From an uncultured Roseobacter sp. (GTDB lineage: Bacteria; Pseudomonadota; Alphaproteobacteria; Rhodobacterales; Rhodobacteraceae), in NCBI RefSeq assembly GCF_947496515.1, contig NZ_CANMDB010000004.1:62001-126000 (forward strand): a DNA stretch of 64,000 nt. The letters are read 5' to 3'. Under the pieces are notes generated by a model that saw only the letters and a list, made by a program, of their open reading frames with translations, was not told where the DNA came from and did no database searches. This document shows positions 46,269-53,818 of this stretch, piece by piece. Position 1 is the first letter of the stretch. Every line of letters starts with the position of its first letter. The position numbers and the translations under genes were made by a program.

Positions 46269-46472
46269 AGGCACGCCACCGGGCACGTTGGTCCCGTTTT
46301 CCTTTGGGCGTGTCGGTTGCCACCCGCCAAGGTGGTTGCAACCACCTTCCACCGCGGGTTGAGGGTGCGCGGCACCGCTGCAACCGGGGTGCTGGCGGTG
46401 CAGGTTTCCCGCTGGCGAACCCACGTGTCCGCAGAGGCCGCGTTGACGGGTCAGCTCACTGCAGAGCCGCCC

Positions 46473-46988
46473 CTAGTAGAGGTCTGACACGGGCGCCTTC
46501 CGGGCAATCCCCATTTCGTCACGCAGCGTGGCGCGGGCGCGGGACAGTCGGGACATCACCGTCCCCAGCGGCAACCCGGTGCGCTCTGCCAGCACGGCGG
46601 GGCTGGTCTCACCCGCGGCGATCATGTGGATGAGGGCCGCCTGCGCTTCGGGCAACCGCTCCACCGCCGCCGCAAGATCCACACAGGCCATGCGCGCTGG
46701 CGCCACCGGCGCCACGGCGGCACTCTCTTCCTCCAGAGGATCCGTGGGCCGCTCCGCCCGCCAGCGCTGCCGGGCGAGATTGCGCAGGATCGTCATGGCA
46801 TAGCGATCCAGATCCTCCACCTCCGCCCCCTTGGCCAGCGCTGTCCAGAGCTTCAGCGCGGTTTCCTGAACCAGATCATCCGCATCGCTCTGGCTGTCGC
46901 TCAGCCTGCGGGCGCGCCCTCTGAGGCGCGGCAAAAGGGCGTCGAGATCGGGGGACGTGACATGGGATCTGGGCGGCACGGGTTGCAT
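46473..46988 (-). CDS. ECF-type RNA polymerase sigma factor
   Basis: A 171-residue group 4 sigma factor. Region 2 shows LRGRARRLSDSQSDADDLVQETALKLW and the RYAMTILRNLARQRWR helix that contacts the -10 element; region 4 shows AAVERLPEAQAALIHMI and the helix-turn-helix GLPLGTVMSRLSRARATLR. No anti-sigma gene is adjacent. It is divergent from the EF-hand protein gene. ATG 46988 is chosen because domain homology begins soon after it; the upstream frame looks non-protein. Confidence 0.9.
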   Translation of the reverse strand: MQPVPPRSHVTSPDLDALLPRLRGRARRLSDSQSDADDLVQETALKLWTALAKGAEVEDLDRYAMTILRNLARQRWRAERPTDPLEEESAAVAPVAPARMACVDLAAAVERLPEAQAALIHMIAAGETSPAVLAERTGLPLGTVMSRLSRARATLRDEMGIARKAPVSDLY

Positions 46989-47255
46989 GGGCGGGCTCCT
47001 TTCCGTGGGACCGCCTCCAACATGATCATTGATCGGGGCTGCACCAGACGGGGAGTTTTCGCCTATCCCCGAATTCCCCCCTTTTTCGGCGACGGATTGC
47101 CACCTGCAGTTGTCACAATCGGCGAGGAACGGCGCGTCGGCCCTTCGCTCAGCGCCCCCGGGGACGGGATGGCCGGTTCCTGCATCTACCTTCATGAGGC
47201 GCGAGCAGCGCCTTGTTGAACACTTACGTTCGAACTCAAAAATGGGAGTACCCAA

Positions 47256-47492
47256 ATGAAACTGATCACCAAACCCACAGTCGCCCTGATTGCCCTGCTG
47301 TCCGCGACAGCTGCCTATGCACAGATGAGCGGTGACGCGAATGGCGATGGCGTTCTGACAATCGACGAGGTGCAGGCAGTCTTCCCCGATGTGACCGCCG
47401 AGGATTTCACCACCATGGACCTGAATGCGGATGGTGCGCTGGATGAAGCCGAAGTGCAATCAGCCCAGGAAGCGGGCCTGATGCCAGCCTAA
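47256..47492 (+). CDS. Small secreted EF-hand protein
   Basis: A 78-residue protein with a signal peptide (MKLITKPTVALIALLSATAAYAQ) and two EF-hand calcium loops, DANGDGVLTIDE and DLNADGALDEAE, each with acidic residues at positions 1, 3, 5 and 12. It should be periplasmic or secreted and bind Ca2+ through the pair of hands. A GGGAG ribosome site precedes the start. It is divergent from an ECF sigma factor gene, which might control it, and ends at a strong terminator. Confidence 0.88.
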   Translation: MKLITKPTVALIALLSATAAYAQMSGDANGDGVLTIDEVQAVFPDVTAEDFTTMDLNADGALDEAEVQSAQEAGLMPA

Positions 47493-47509
47493 CACGGCTT
47501 CGTAGATCT

Positions 47510-47588
47510 GGCCCCCGCGTACCCTCAATCCGCGCGGGGGCCGGTTATCGGATGCCCGGTTCTCTCCCCCAAGGAACCGGGCATTTTT
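47510..47588 (+). terminator. Double hairpin ending in a strong terminator
   Basis: The first hairpin (47510-47542) has ten-base perfect arms GGCCCCCGCG/CGCGGGGGCC. The second (47552-47584) has 11-base perfect arms ATGCCCGGTTC/GAACCGGGCAT followed by TTTTT, an intrinsic terminator for the EF-hand gene. Readthrough from the opposite strand would meet the same stems. Confidence 0.88.
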
Positions 47589-47668
47589 CGTCCGCGCCCG
47601 GCAGATCGCCATGCAGCGCGTCCGACCTCTCAAGCAGCCTCCAACGCTCACCAGGGCGGGCGATCGGC

Positions 47669-49207
47669 TCAGGCGGGCAGGTGGATGCGGAACCTCTCCC
47701 GCAAGGCGGCGTCGCAGGCCGGATCGAACCGGGCAGGGGCGCGGGTGCTCAGGATCTCTTCCTTCCGGGCCGTTGCCTTGGCGACCAGATCGGGCTTGCC
47801 GCGCTCGTTCCATTCCTTGGGCGAGGTGCGATCCCCGAAGGTGGGATAGACGTGATCGAGCTGCATCCGGCTGAGCGTCTGTTCCGTGCCCAGATAATGC
47901 CCCGGCCCCTCCAGACAGACCGCCCGGATCTGATCCAGCGCCAGTGTCTCGTCGCTGACCTCGATCCCGCGCACGCAGCGCAGCGCCTGACCCACCAGAT
48001 CATCGCCCAGGATCAGCGATTCGTGACAGAACCCCAGCAGCGAGGCATGCATCCCCGCCGCCTCATAGACCATGTTGAGCCCCGCGAGCCCCGCCATCAC
48101 GTTGGAACACATCTGCTCCCACCCTGCCTGCATGTCAGGCAGCTTGGCGTCCGCAATCCCTGCCGCAGCGCCACCGGGCAGGTCGTAGAACCCATGCATC
48201 TGCGCGCAGCCCGCCGTCAGCAGCGCCTGCTCGCCGGACCCGCCGGTCATCGCACCCGTGCGCAGATCCAGCCCGAAAGGCCAGGTGCCAAAGACCGCCG
48301 GGTGCCCCGGTGACAGCGTGTTCACGTAGACCAGCCCGGCGAGGCACTCGGCCACTGACTGCACGATGGCACCGGCAATGGTGGGCGGCGCCGTGGCCCC
48401 CGACATGCCTGCGGAGAGCAGGAGCACCGGCATGCCCGCATCAACGCAGGCCTCCATCACCTGACAGCTTTCCGTCGCGAACTTCATCGGCGGGACGACA
48501 AAACAGTTGGAGTTGCTCACGAAGGGCCGCGCGCGCCAGGCGGCCTCACCCCCTGCAATCATGTGCAGCATCTCCATGCCTTCGGCCACATAAGAGGGGT
48601 CGGTGAAGGCGGTGCCGATGTGCTTGGTCGTGCCCGCGCAACAGGCGTAGATGCAGTTGAGGTCCATCTCCAGATTATCGGGAATGTCCCGGCAGATCAT
48701 CGGCCGCTGGACGAAGTGGATGTTGTCCAGCCGGTCGGCGATCCGCGCGGCATCGTGCAGATCCTGCACCCCGCATTCCCGGTAGCTCTGGCCGTCCACC
48801 TCGACCAGATGCACCGCGGCCCCCGCGGTGCCGTAGTGGACGCGGCTGCCCGAGAGATCCAGATCATGGGAAGGATCGCGCCCGTGCAGGGTGACGGTGC
48901 GGTTGGCAATGGCCAGCGCATCCTCCACCAGCGCCGGTGGAAACCGCAGGCGGCCGTCCTCGCACAGCACAGCACCCGCCGCCGTCAGCCGCTCTATGCC
49001 GGAGCGCGGCGCATCCGCCAGCCCGATCTCCTCCAGCGCGGCAAGGGCGGCGCGGTGGATGCGGGTCATGTCGTCGGGCGAGAGTGGGCGGTAGGTGCCG
49101 CCGCTCATCCCGGGACGTACCGGGCGCAGATGCGCGGCCAGCGGGGCGGCACGGGCCGCACGACGCGCCGCGCGACCACCGCCGCGGGATTTCAGTGTCT
49201 GTGTCAT
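47669..49207 (-). CDS. Trimethylamine methyltransferase (MttB) family protein
   Basis: A 512-residue member of the MttB superfamily, TIM-barrel enzymes that move a methyl group from a quaternary or tertiary amine to a corrinoid protein. Recognisable blocks are YRPLSPDDMTRIHRAALAALEEIG, GAAVHLVEVDGQSYRECG, TTKHIGTAFTDPSYV, LSAGMSGATAPPTIAGAIVQ and LVGQALRCVRGIEVSDETLALDQI. There is no in-frame amber codon, so this is the non-pyrrolysine type, whose known members act on glycine betaine, proline betaine or carnitine. No corrinoid protein gene is adjacent. ATG 49207 (MTQTLKSRGG) starts after an Arg/Ala-rich leader. Confidence 0.9.
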   Translation of the reverse strand: MTQTLKSRGGGRAARRAARAAPLAAHLRPVRPGMSGGTYRPLSPDDMTRIHRAALAALEEIGLADAPRSGIERLTAAGAVLCEDGRLRFPPALVEDALAIANRTVTLHGRDPSHDLDLSGSRVHYGTAGAAVHLVEVDGQSYRECGVQDLHDAARIADRLDNIHFVQRPMICRDIPDNLEMDLNCIYACCAGTTKHIGTAFTDPSYVAEGMEMLHMIAGGEAAWRARPFVSNSNCFVVPPMKFATESCQVMEACVDAGMPVLLLSAGMSGATAPPTIAGAIVQSVAECLAGLVYVNTLSPGHPAVFGTWPFGLDLRTGAMTGGSGEQALLTAGCAQMHGFYDLPGGAAAGIADAKLPDMQAGWEQMCSNVMAGLAGLNMVYEAAGMHASLLGFCHESLILGDDLVGQALRCVRGIEVSDETLALDQIRAVCLEGPGHYLGTEQTLSRMQLDHVYPTFGDRTSPKEWNERGKPDLVAKATARKEEILSTRAPARFDPACDAALRERFRIHLPA

Positions 49208-49614
49208 ATCAGGGGTCCTCAACGGGAAACGGGAAGGGCATTGCACTCAGCCTGCCGCTGGGCGCCCCCTGGCCGCGCGTCCCCGTTCCGCCCCGATGGT
49301 GCGGACAATCAGGTTGATCTTGCTAAAATCGTCTTGCATCGCTCCGCGCCTCCCTCCGGGATCAGTGTCACGGCAGCGGTCCTGCTGCGTCAAGCGCGTT
49401 TGCGACACGCGGTCGCTTTTCGACATTGTGATCATCTGAGGCGAACGCAGCAGATCCCCGCCGATAAAACACCGCTGAATCGGGCGATTTGCGCTCTTTT
49501 CCGCCGCCTCGCAGCAGCGTGATCGCGGCACATTGAACCAATTGCGCGGATCCACAGTTATGCACCATAGAGCGCCACAGGCAGGCGCTCGCAACCTCAA
49601 CGAAGGACATACCC
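49208..49614. other. 407-base intergenic region
   Basis: The divergent upstream region of the MttB-family and outer-membrane protein genes. I see no gene, tRNA or strong hairpin. A clear GAAGGA ribosome site lies just before 49615. Confidence 0.5.
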
Positions 49615-50217
49615 ATGAAAAGAGTACTGAGTGCAGCAGCCGCAATAGCCGCGACAACAATAATGACGGCGCCAGTGCTGGCCGGATCCCTGGAAGAACC
49701 GGTGATCACGCCCGCCCCCGCCGCGCCCCCGCCCGCACCGGTCTACACCGGCGGCGACTGGACAGGCTTCTACGCCGGTGCCCAGATCGGCGATATCGAC
49801 GTGGAGGGCGACGGCGCCATCGACGGCTCCGACGGCGATGACACCACATTCGGTCTGCACGCGGGCTACAACTACGACTTTGGCAGCTGGGTTGTGGGTG
49901 GTGAGCTCGATTATGACGATGCGGGCTTTGACCTTGATCCCGTGGGTGCCGAAGTGGACAACGTCTGGCGTGCAAAGCTGCGCGGCGGCTATGACTTCGG
50001 CCGCACGCTGGTCTATGCCACGGCGGGCCTTGCGGAGCTTGATACCTCCGTCGGCGATGACACCGGTGAGTTCTACGGTCTTGGCGTTTCCTACAAGGCC
50101 ACAGAGCAGTTCATCATTTCCGGTGAATACCTGATGCATGAATTTGACGACATCGGCAGCGACGGCGTGGATGCCGACGCTGACACCATCACCCTGCGGG
50201 CATCCTGGCAGTTCTGA
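49615..50217 (+). CDS. Outer-membrane beta-barrel protein (Omp25/OmpA-barrel type)
   Basis: A 200-residue outer-membrane protein. A signal peptide (MKRVLSAAAAIAATTIMTAPVLAGS) is followed by a Pro/Ala-rich linker (TPAPAAPPPAPVY) and then alternating beta strands: WTGFYAGAQIG, TTFGLHAGYNYDF, WVVGGELDYDD, WRAKLRGGYDFG, LVYATAGLAEL, FYGLGVSYKA and ITLRASWQF. The C-terminal phenylalanine is the usual BAM recognition residue. The loops are very Asp-rich. It probably forms a small eight-strand barrel; pore function is not implied. A terminator follows. Confidence 0.88.
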   Translation: MKRVLSAAAAIAATTIMTAPVLAGSLEEPVITPAPAAPPPAPVYTGGDWTGFYAGAQIGDIDVEGDGAIDGSDGDDTTFGLHAGYNYDFGSWVVGGELDYDDAGFDLDPVGAEVDNVWRAKLRGGYDFGRTLVYATAGLAELDTSVGDDTGEFYGLGVSYKATEQFIISGEYLMHEFDDIGSDGVDADADTITLRASWQF

Positions 50218-50246
50218 CCCTCCCGACCAGGATCCCCCTTGGGACA

Positions 50247-50280
50247 GGCCCGGTCGCCGCGTGCGGCCGGGCCTTATTCT
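50247..50280 (+). terminator. Rho-independent terminator behind the outer-membrane protein gene
   Basis: Arms GGCCCGGTCGC and GCGGCCGGGCC (one G-U pair) with a five-base loop, followed by TTATTCTT, 30 bases after the stop. Confidence 0.8.
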
Positions 50281-50412
50281 TGGCGGTGCATCACAGACCG
50301 CGCCCGCAGCGTGCCAGAGTCATCGCTGTCAGACGGGCCGCGACGCGCATCCCGCGCCGGTCAGACACGGTCTGATACCTTCTGACCCTGCGCCGCTGCG
50401 GTCGTGCCAGTC

Positions 50413-51588
50413 TCAGGCGGCCAGCCTCTCCGCATGGGCCACCAACCGGCCAAGCGCGGCCTCGAACGCGGCATCCTCCACTGTCATCGCCACCCGGATA
50501 TGCCCCGCCGCCGAGGCACCGAAGCTTTCCCCGGGCATCACCGCGATCCGCTCTGCCTCCAGCAGATCATAGGCAAAGGCCTCGCCCGTCATCCCCGTCG
50601 CCCGCACGTCCAGCATCAGATACATCGCCCCCTGCGCGGGCACCAACCCGACGGTATTCTGCCCCGCGAGGATCTCCGCCGCGCGGGCATTGCGGCGGCG
50701 AAAGGGTGCTGCGATTTCGGCCTCGAACTGCGCGCCCTGCTGCAGGGCAAAGGCGCTGGCATCCTGAATGAACCCCGGCACGCCGTAGGTGGTGTGGGTG
50801 GCCAGTGTGATCAGCCGGGCAATCGTCGCCTCCGGTCCCACCACCCAGCCGCAGCGCGAACCCGTCATGGCGTGGGATTTCGACATCGAGCCCACAACCA
50901 GCGTCCGCTCCGCCATGCCGGGCAGCGCGCGGGGAGACTGATGCGCACCCTGCCAGATCTGCGTGTCATAGACTTCGTCCGAGATCAACCAGAGGTCTTC
51001 GTCCGTGCAGACATCCGCGATCATCTGCAGGGTGCCCGTATCATAGACCACCCCCGTGGGGTTGTTGGGCGTGTTGATCAGCAGGCTGCGCGCGCCTTTC
51101 GCGGCAGAGCGCAGCGCGGCCTCGGACGGCAGGAAAGCGTCCTCCGCCCGGGTCCGGATCGCCCGCGGCACCGCTCCCGCAGCGCGCAGCGTGCCGGGAT
51201 AGGTGGCGTAATAGGGATCCACGTAGAGCCCGGTATCCCCGGGATCGCAGGCCGCCATATGCGCCGCGAAAAGCCCCGCCTGACCGCCCGGCGTGATCAG
51301 CACATTGTCCGCCGTGGTGGGAACACCCGTCCGCTCGGTGAGCCGCGCCGCAACGGTCTCGCGCAGATCCATCGTGCCCGGCACCGCGGCATAGCCGGTG
51401 TGCCCCGACAGCGCGCTGCGGTGCATCTCCTGCAGGATGGGGGCAGCGGTGCGGATGTCATGCTCCCCGATGGTCAGCTCGGTCACCGGCATGCCCTCCG
51501 CGATCATCGCGCGCGCCTTGAGAAACACGTCCCACCCGTCCGAGCCGCCGCCCGTCAGCCCGCCGATCCGCTGTGAATGTCGCATCAT
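50413..51588 (-). CDS. Class I/II pyridoxal-phosphate aminotransferase
   Basis: A fold-type I aminotransferase of 391 residues. Elements seen: LTIGEHDI, GYAAVPGTMDLRETVA, ITPGGQAGLFAAHMA, INTPNNPTGVVYD, LWLISDEVYDTQIW and the Schiff-base lysine in GSMSKSHAMTGSRCGW. It resembles aspartate/valine-type enzymes. The start has two adjacent ATGs (51588 and 51585) after AGGGAG, and the second has the better spacing. It is divergent from cysS and convergent with the outer-membrane protein gene. Confidence 0.9.
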   Translation of the reverse strand: MMRHSQRIGGLTGGGSDGWDVFLKARAMIAEGMPVTELTIGEHDIRTAAPILQEMHRSALSGHTGYAAVPGTMDLRETVAARLTERTGVPTTADNVLITPGGQAGLFAAHMAACDPGDTGLYVDPYYATYPGTLRAAGAVPRAIRTRAEDAFLPSEAALRSAAKGARSLLINTPNNPTGVVYDTGTLQMIADVCTDEDLWLISDEVYDTQIWQGAHQSPRALPGMAERTLVVGSMSKSHAMTGSRCGWVVGPEATIARLITLATHTTYGVPGFIQDASAFALQQGAQFEAEIAAPFRRRNARAAEILAGQNTVGLVPAQGAMYLMLDVRATGMTGEAFAYDLLEAERIAVMPGESFGASAAGHIRVAMTVEDAAFEAALGRLVAHAERLAA

Positions 51589-51807
51589 CCGCTCCCTGTC
51601 CCTTTCACGCGCAGGGGCACAGAGCCGCCGCGATTCGTCAATCAGCCTTGACCCGGTGCCCCGCGCCGCGGTAGGTCGGTCGCATGACCACACAACCGCT
51701 CATTTGTTGTCTCATTAGCTGAACGCATATTGCGGGCAGATTAAGGTCGTTTTCATCCCGAGAAGAGATCGCTATGTCCGCGCCACACCCGCGCAAGGAC
51801 GCATGTC

Positions 51808-53205
51808 ATGACGACACTCAGGCTCTATAACACCGCAACCCGACAGAAAGAGGATTTCGCGCCGATCGACCCCGCGAATGTGCGCATGTATGTCTGCGGT
51901 CCCACGGTCTATGACCGCGCTCACTTGGGCAACGCGCGACCCGTGATCGTCTTTGATGTGCTCTTCCGGCTGTTGCGGCACGTCTACGGGCCGGATCACG
52001 TCACCTACGTGCGCAATTTCACGGATGTGGACGACAAGATCAACGCGCGCGCCGCCGAGAGCGGGCGCCCCATCGGTGACATCACCGCCGAGACCAGCCA
52101 GTGGTTTCTGGGCGATATGGCCGCCGTGGGCGCGCTGGAGCCCAACCAGATGCCGCGCGCGACCGAGTACATCGCGCAGATGGTCACCATGATCGAAGAG
52201 CTGATCGCCAAGGGTCACGCCTACGCCGCGGAGGGCCATGTGCTGTTCTCCGTGGAAAGCTACGCGGAGTACGGCGCGCTCTCGGGCCGGTCGGTCGATG
52301 ACATGATCGCAGGCGCCCGGGTCGAGGTCGCCCCCTACAAGCGCAACCCGATGGATTTCGTCTTGTGGAAGCCGTCTTCGTCTGACCTGCCCGGCTGGGA
52401 TAGCCCGTGGGGAAGGGGACGGCCCGGCTGGCATATTGAGTGCTCCGCCATGGCCCGCGATCTGCTGGGCGAGCGCTTCGACATCCACGGCGGCGGGATC
52501 GACCTGACCTTTCCGCACCACGAGAATGAGATCGCCCAGAGCCGCTGCGCCGGGCACGGCTTTGCCAATGTCTGGATGCACAACGAGATGCTGCAGGTCG
52601 AAGGCAAGAAGATGTCCAAGTCTCTGGGCAACTTCTTCACCGTGCGAGACCTGTTGGACCAAGGCGTACCGGGCGAAGTGATCCGGTTCGTGATGCTGAG
52701 CACACACTACCGCAAGCCCATGGACTGGACCGAGAAGAAGCGGGAAGAGGCGGAGAGGACGCTGCGCAAATGGCGTGGGCTCGTCGCGGGCATCGAGCCC
52801 GCGACGAGCCCTGCGCCCCAGGTGATTGCTGCACTTAGTGACGATCTGAATGTGCCGGGCGCGATGGCGGCGTTGCACCAGATGTCAACCAAGGGGGACA
52901 TGGCTGATCTGCTGGCCTCTGCAAATATCCTTGGATTGTTGAGGCCAGAGCACGGTGGCTGGGTCGAGAGACGTCATGTTGATAGCGGTGGTCTTCAAAC
53001 TGGCATGAACGAGCAGGTAGCAAAAGACATCGATGTGCTCTTGGATCGGCGTGATGATGCAAAAAAGCAAAAAAGGTTCGAAGAAGCGGACCGCATCAGA
53101 GATGGTTTGGCGCAGGCCGGGATCATCGTGAAAGATGCAAAAGATGGTTCCCAGTGGAGCTTGGGGCAGAGCGTAGATCTATCGAAACTGGACGCATTGA
53201 AATGA
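51808..53205 (+). CDS. cysS: Cysteinyl-tRNA synthetase
   Basis: Charges tRNA-Cys with cysteine. At 465 residues it is full length. The HIGH-type motif is [14 protein letters not shown] is intact in [12 protein letters not shown], and the zinc site is supplied by Cys29 (YVCGPTVYD), [10 protein letters not shown] and FPHHENE. The C-terminal DALR-type helical domain is present. From about 52830 onward the gene becomes visibly more A+T-rich, with AAA, GAT, GTT and the rare AGA codons replacing the G/C-ending codons used before, which suggests that the 3' quarter has a different origin. Confidence 0.96.
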   Translation: MTTLRLYNTATRQKEDFAPIDPANVRMYVCGPTVYDRAHLGNARPVIVFDVLFRLLRHVYGPDHVTYVRNFTDVDDKINARAAESGRPIGDITAETSQWFLGDMAAVGALEPNQMPRATEYIAQMVTMIEELIAKGHAYAAEGHVLFSVESYAEYGALSGRSVDDMIAGARVEVAPYKRNPMDFVLWKPSSSDLPGWDSPWGRGRPGWHIECSAMARDLLGERFDIHGGGIDLTFPHHENEIAQSRCAGHGFANVWMHNEMLQVEGKKMSKSLGNFFTVRDLLDQGVPGEVIRFVMLSTHYRKPMDWTEKKREEAERTLRKWRGLVAGIEPATSPAPQVIAALSDDLNVPGAMAALHQMSTKGDMADLLASANILGLLRPEHGGWVERRHVDSGGLQTGMNEQVAKDIDVLLDRRDDAKKQKRFEEADRIRDGLAQAGIIVKDAKDGSQWSLGQSVDLSKLDALK

Positions 53206-53221
53206 TGACGCACCCTACCGA

Positions 53222-53284
53222 GGACAGCCCCCGACCGCGGGTGGGGGGGAAGCCCCCGCCCGGGGGGGCGGTCGGGGGCTGTCC
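53222..53284. repeat. Long perfect inverted repeat (candidate terminator)
   Basis: Seventeen-base perfect arms GGACAGCCCCCGACCGC / GCGGTCGGGGGCTGTCC (53222-53238 and 53268-53284) enclose a G/C-only inner dyad, so the whole 63 bases can fold into one very stable hairpin. It starts 16 bases after the cysS stop. No T-run follows, so termination would not be of the simple intrinsic kind. Confidence 0.85.
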
Positions 53285-53741
53285 GCGCCGCTGGCGCGGA
53301 CGGTCGCGGATGTCTGGCACTTTACCTGCACGACCGGCGACAGTGCCCAGCCGTGGGTGGAAGCCGGACGCTGGCCGTGCCGCAAGCGGCACGGCGCGAT
53401 TGCCTGCACGGATGGTAACAGAGGGTCGGCTGCGATCCGCTCCGCTGCGCGTCCCGCAAGATACCGCCGCAACCGGAAGGTGCGAATGCGGTGTTCTGGC
53501 GAACTGCTCGTCGAGACAGATGCCGGACGCTGTCCCTGCCACACGCGGCACGTTCCAGCGCATGGCGCAAACACAAGCAAGGGGCTGTCACAGGTCGCAG
53601 ATCCTGCGTTACGCGGATCGCGATCTGGCGCGGCAAAAGCCGCAGCTTCGCCCCCGCACTGCCCAACCGCAGCAGGCCCCTTCTGCCGACACATATCCCC
53701 GCCCGAGGCATGAATGGTTTCTGACACCACCGCGCGCGGCG

Positions 53742-53793
53742 CACCGACGTGATACCGACGTGATACCGACGCCGTACCGACGGCCCACCGACG
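53742..53793 (+). repeat. Five-copy short tandem repeat before cimA
   Basis: Five imperfect 10-12 base units with the core ACCGACG (for example ATACCGACGTG twice in a row, then ATACCGACGCC and GTACCGACGGCC) end about 25 bases before the cimA start. They may be a multi-copy binding site or simple slippage; the leader location leaves room for effects on cimA. Confidence 0.75.
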
Positions 53794-53818
53794 CCCTTTC
53801 GGCACCGGAGGTCACCCC

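Larger units (their letters stand above)
45827..46472. repeat. Cluster of hairpins and repeats
   Basis: A gene-free segment made of small dyads. The hairpins are: 45852-45886 (GGGGTCCCG arms); 45954-45971 (GGTTTTC/GAAAACC); 45986-46013 (13-base perfect arms CGTTGAGAAATCC/GGATTTCTCAACG, two-base loop); 46110-46127; 46137-46157 (GGTCCG/CGGACC core); and 46161-46177 (GGTTTTC/GAAAACC again). A 49-base direct repeat occurs at 46051-46099 and 46220-46268 with three mismatches. A third, degenerate copy of the GCAGGTTT...GAACCCACGTGTCCGC element lies at 46400-46433. No protein is recognisable on either strand. Confidence 0.75.
53206..53818. other. 613-base intergenic region between cysS and cimA
   Basis: It contains the long inverted repeat at 53222-53284 and the tandem repeats at 53742-53793. 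The rest is G+C-rich with no recognisable gene; open frames there are low-complexity shadows rich in Arg, Pro and Cys. It is a wide gap inside an otherwise compact region. Confidence 0.6.

Noticed and set aside
45900-46430. Minus-strand frames containing a repeated SLLTARY-type peptide
   Set aside because: These are the translated 49-base direct repeat, not a protein family; no start site or domain.
45827-46472. CRISPR-like array
   Set aside because: Repeats are too few, of unequal spacing and length, and no cas gene is near.
47669-49207. Pyrrolysine-containing methyltransferase
   Set aside because: The frame has no in-frame amber codon, so it is the non-pyrrolysine type.
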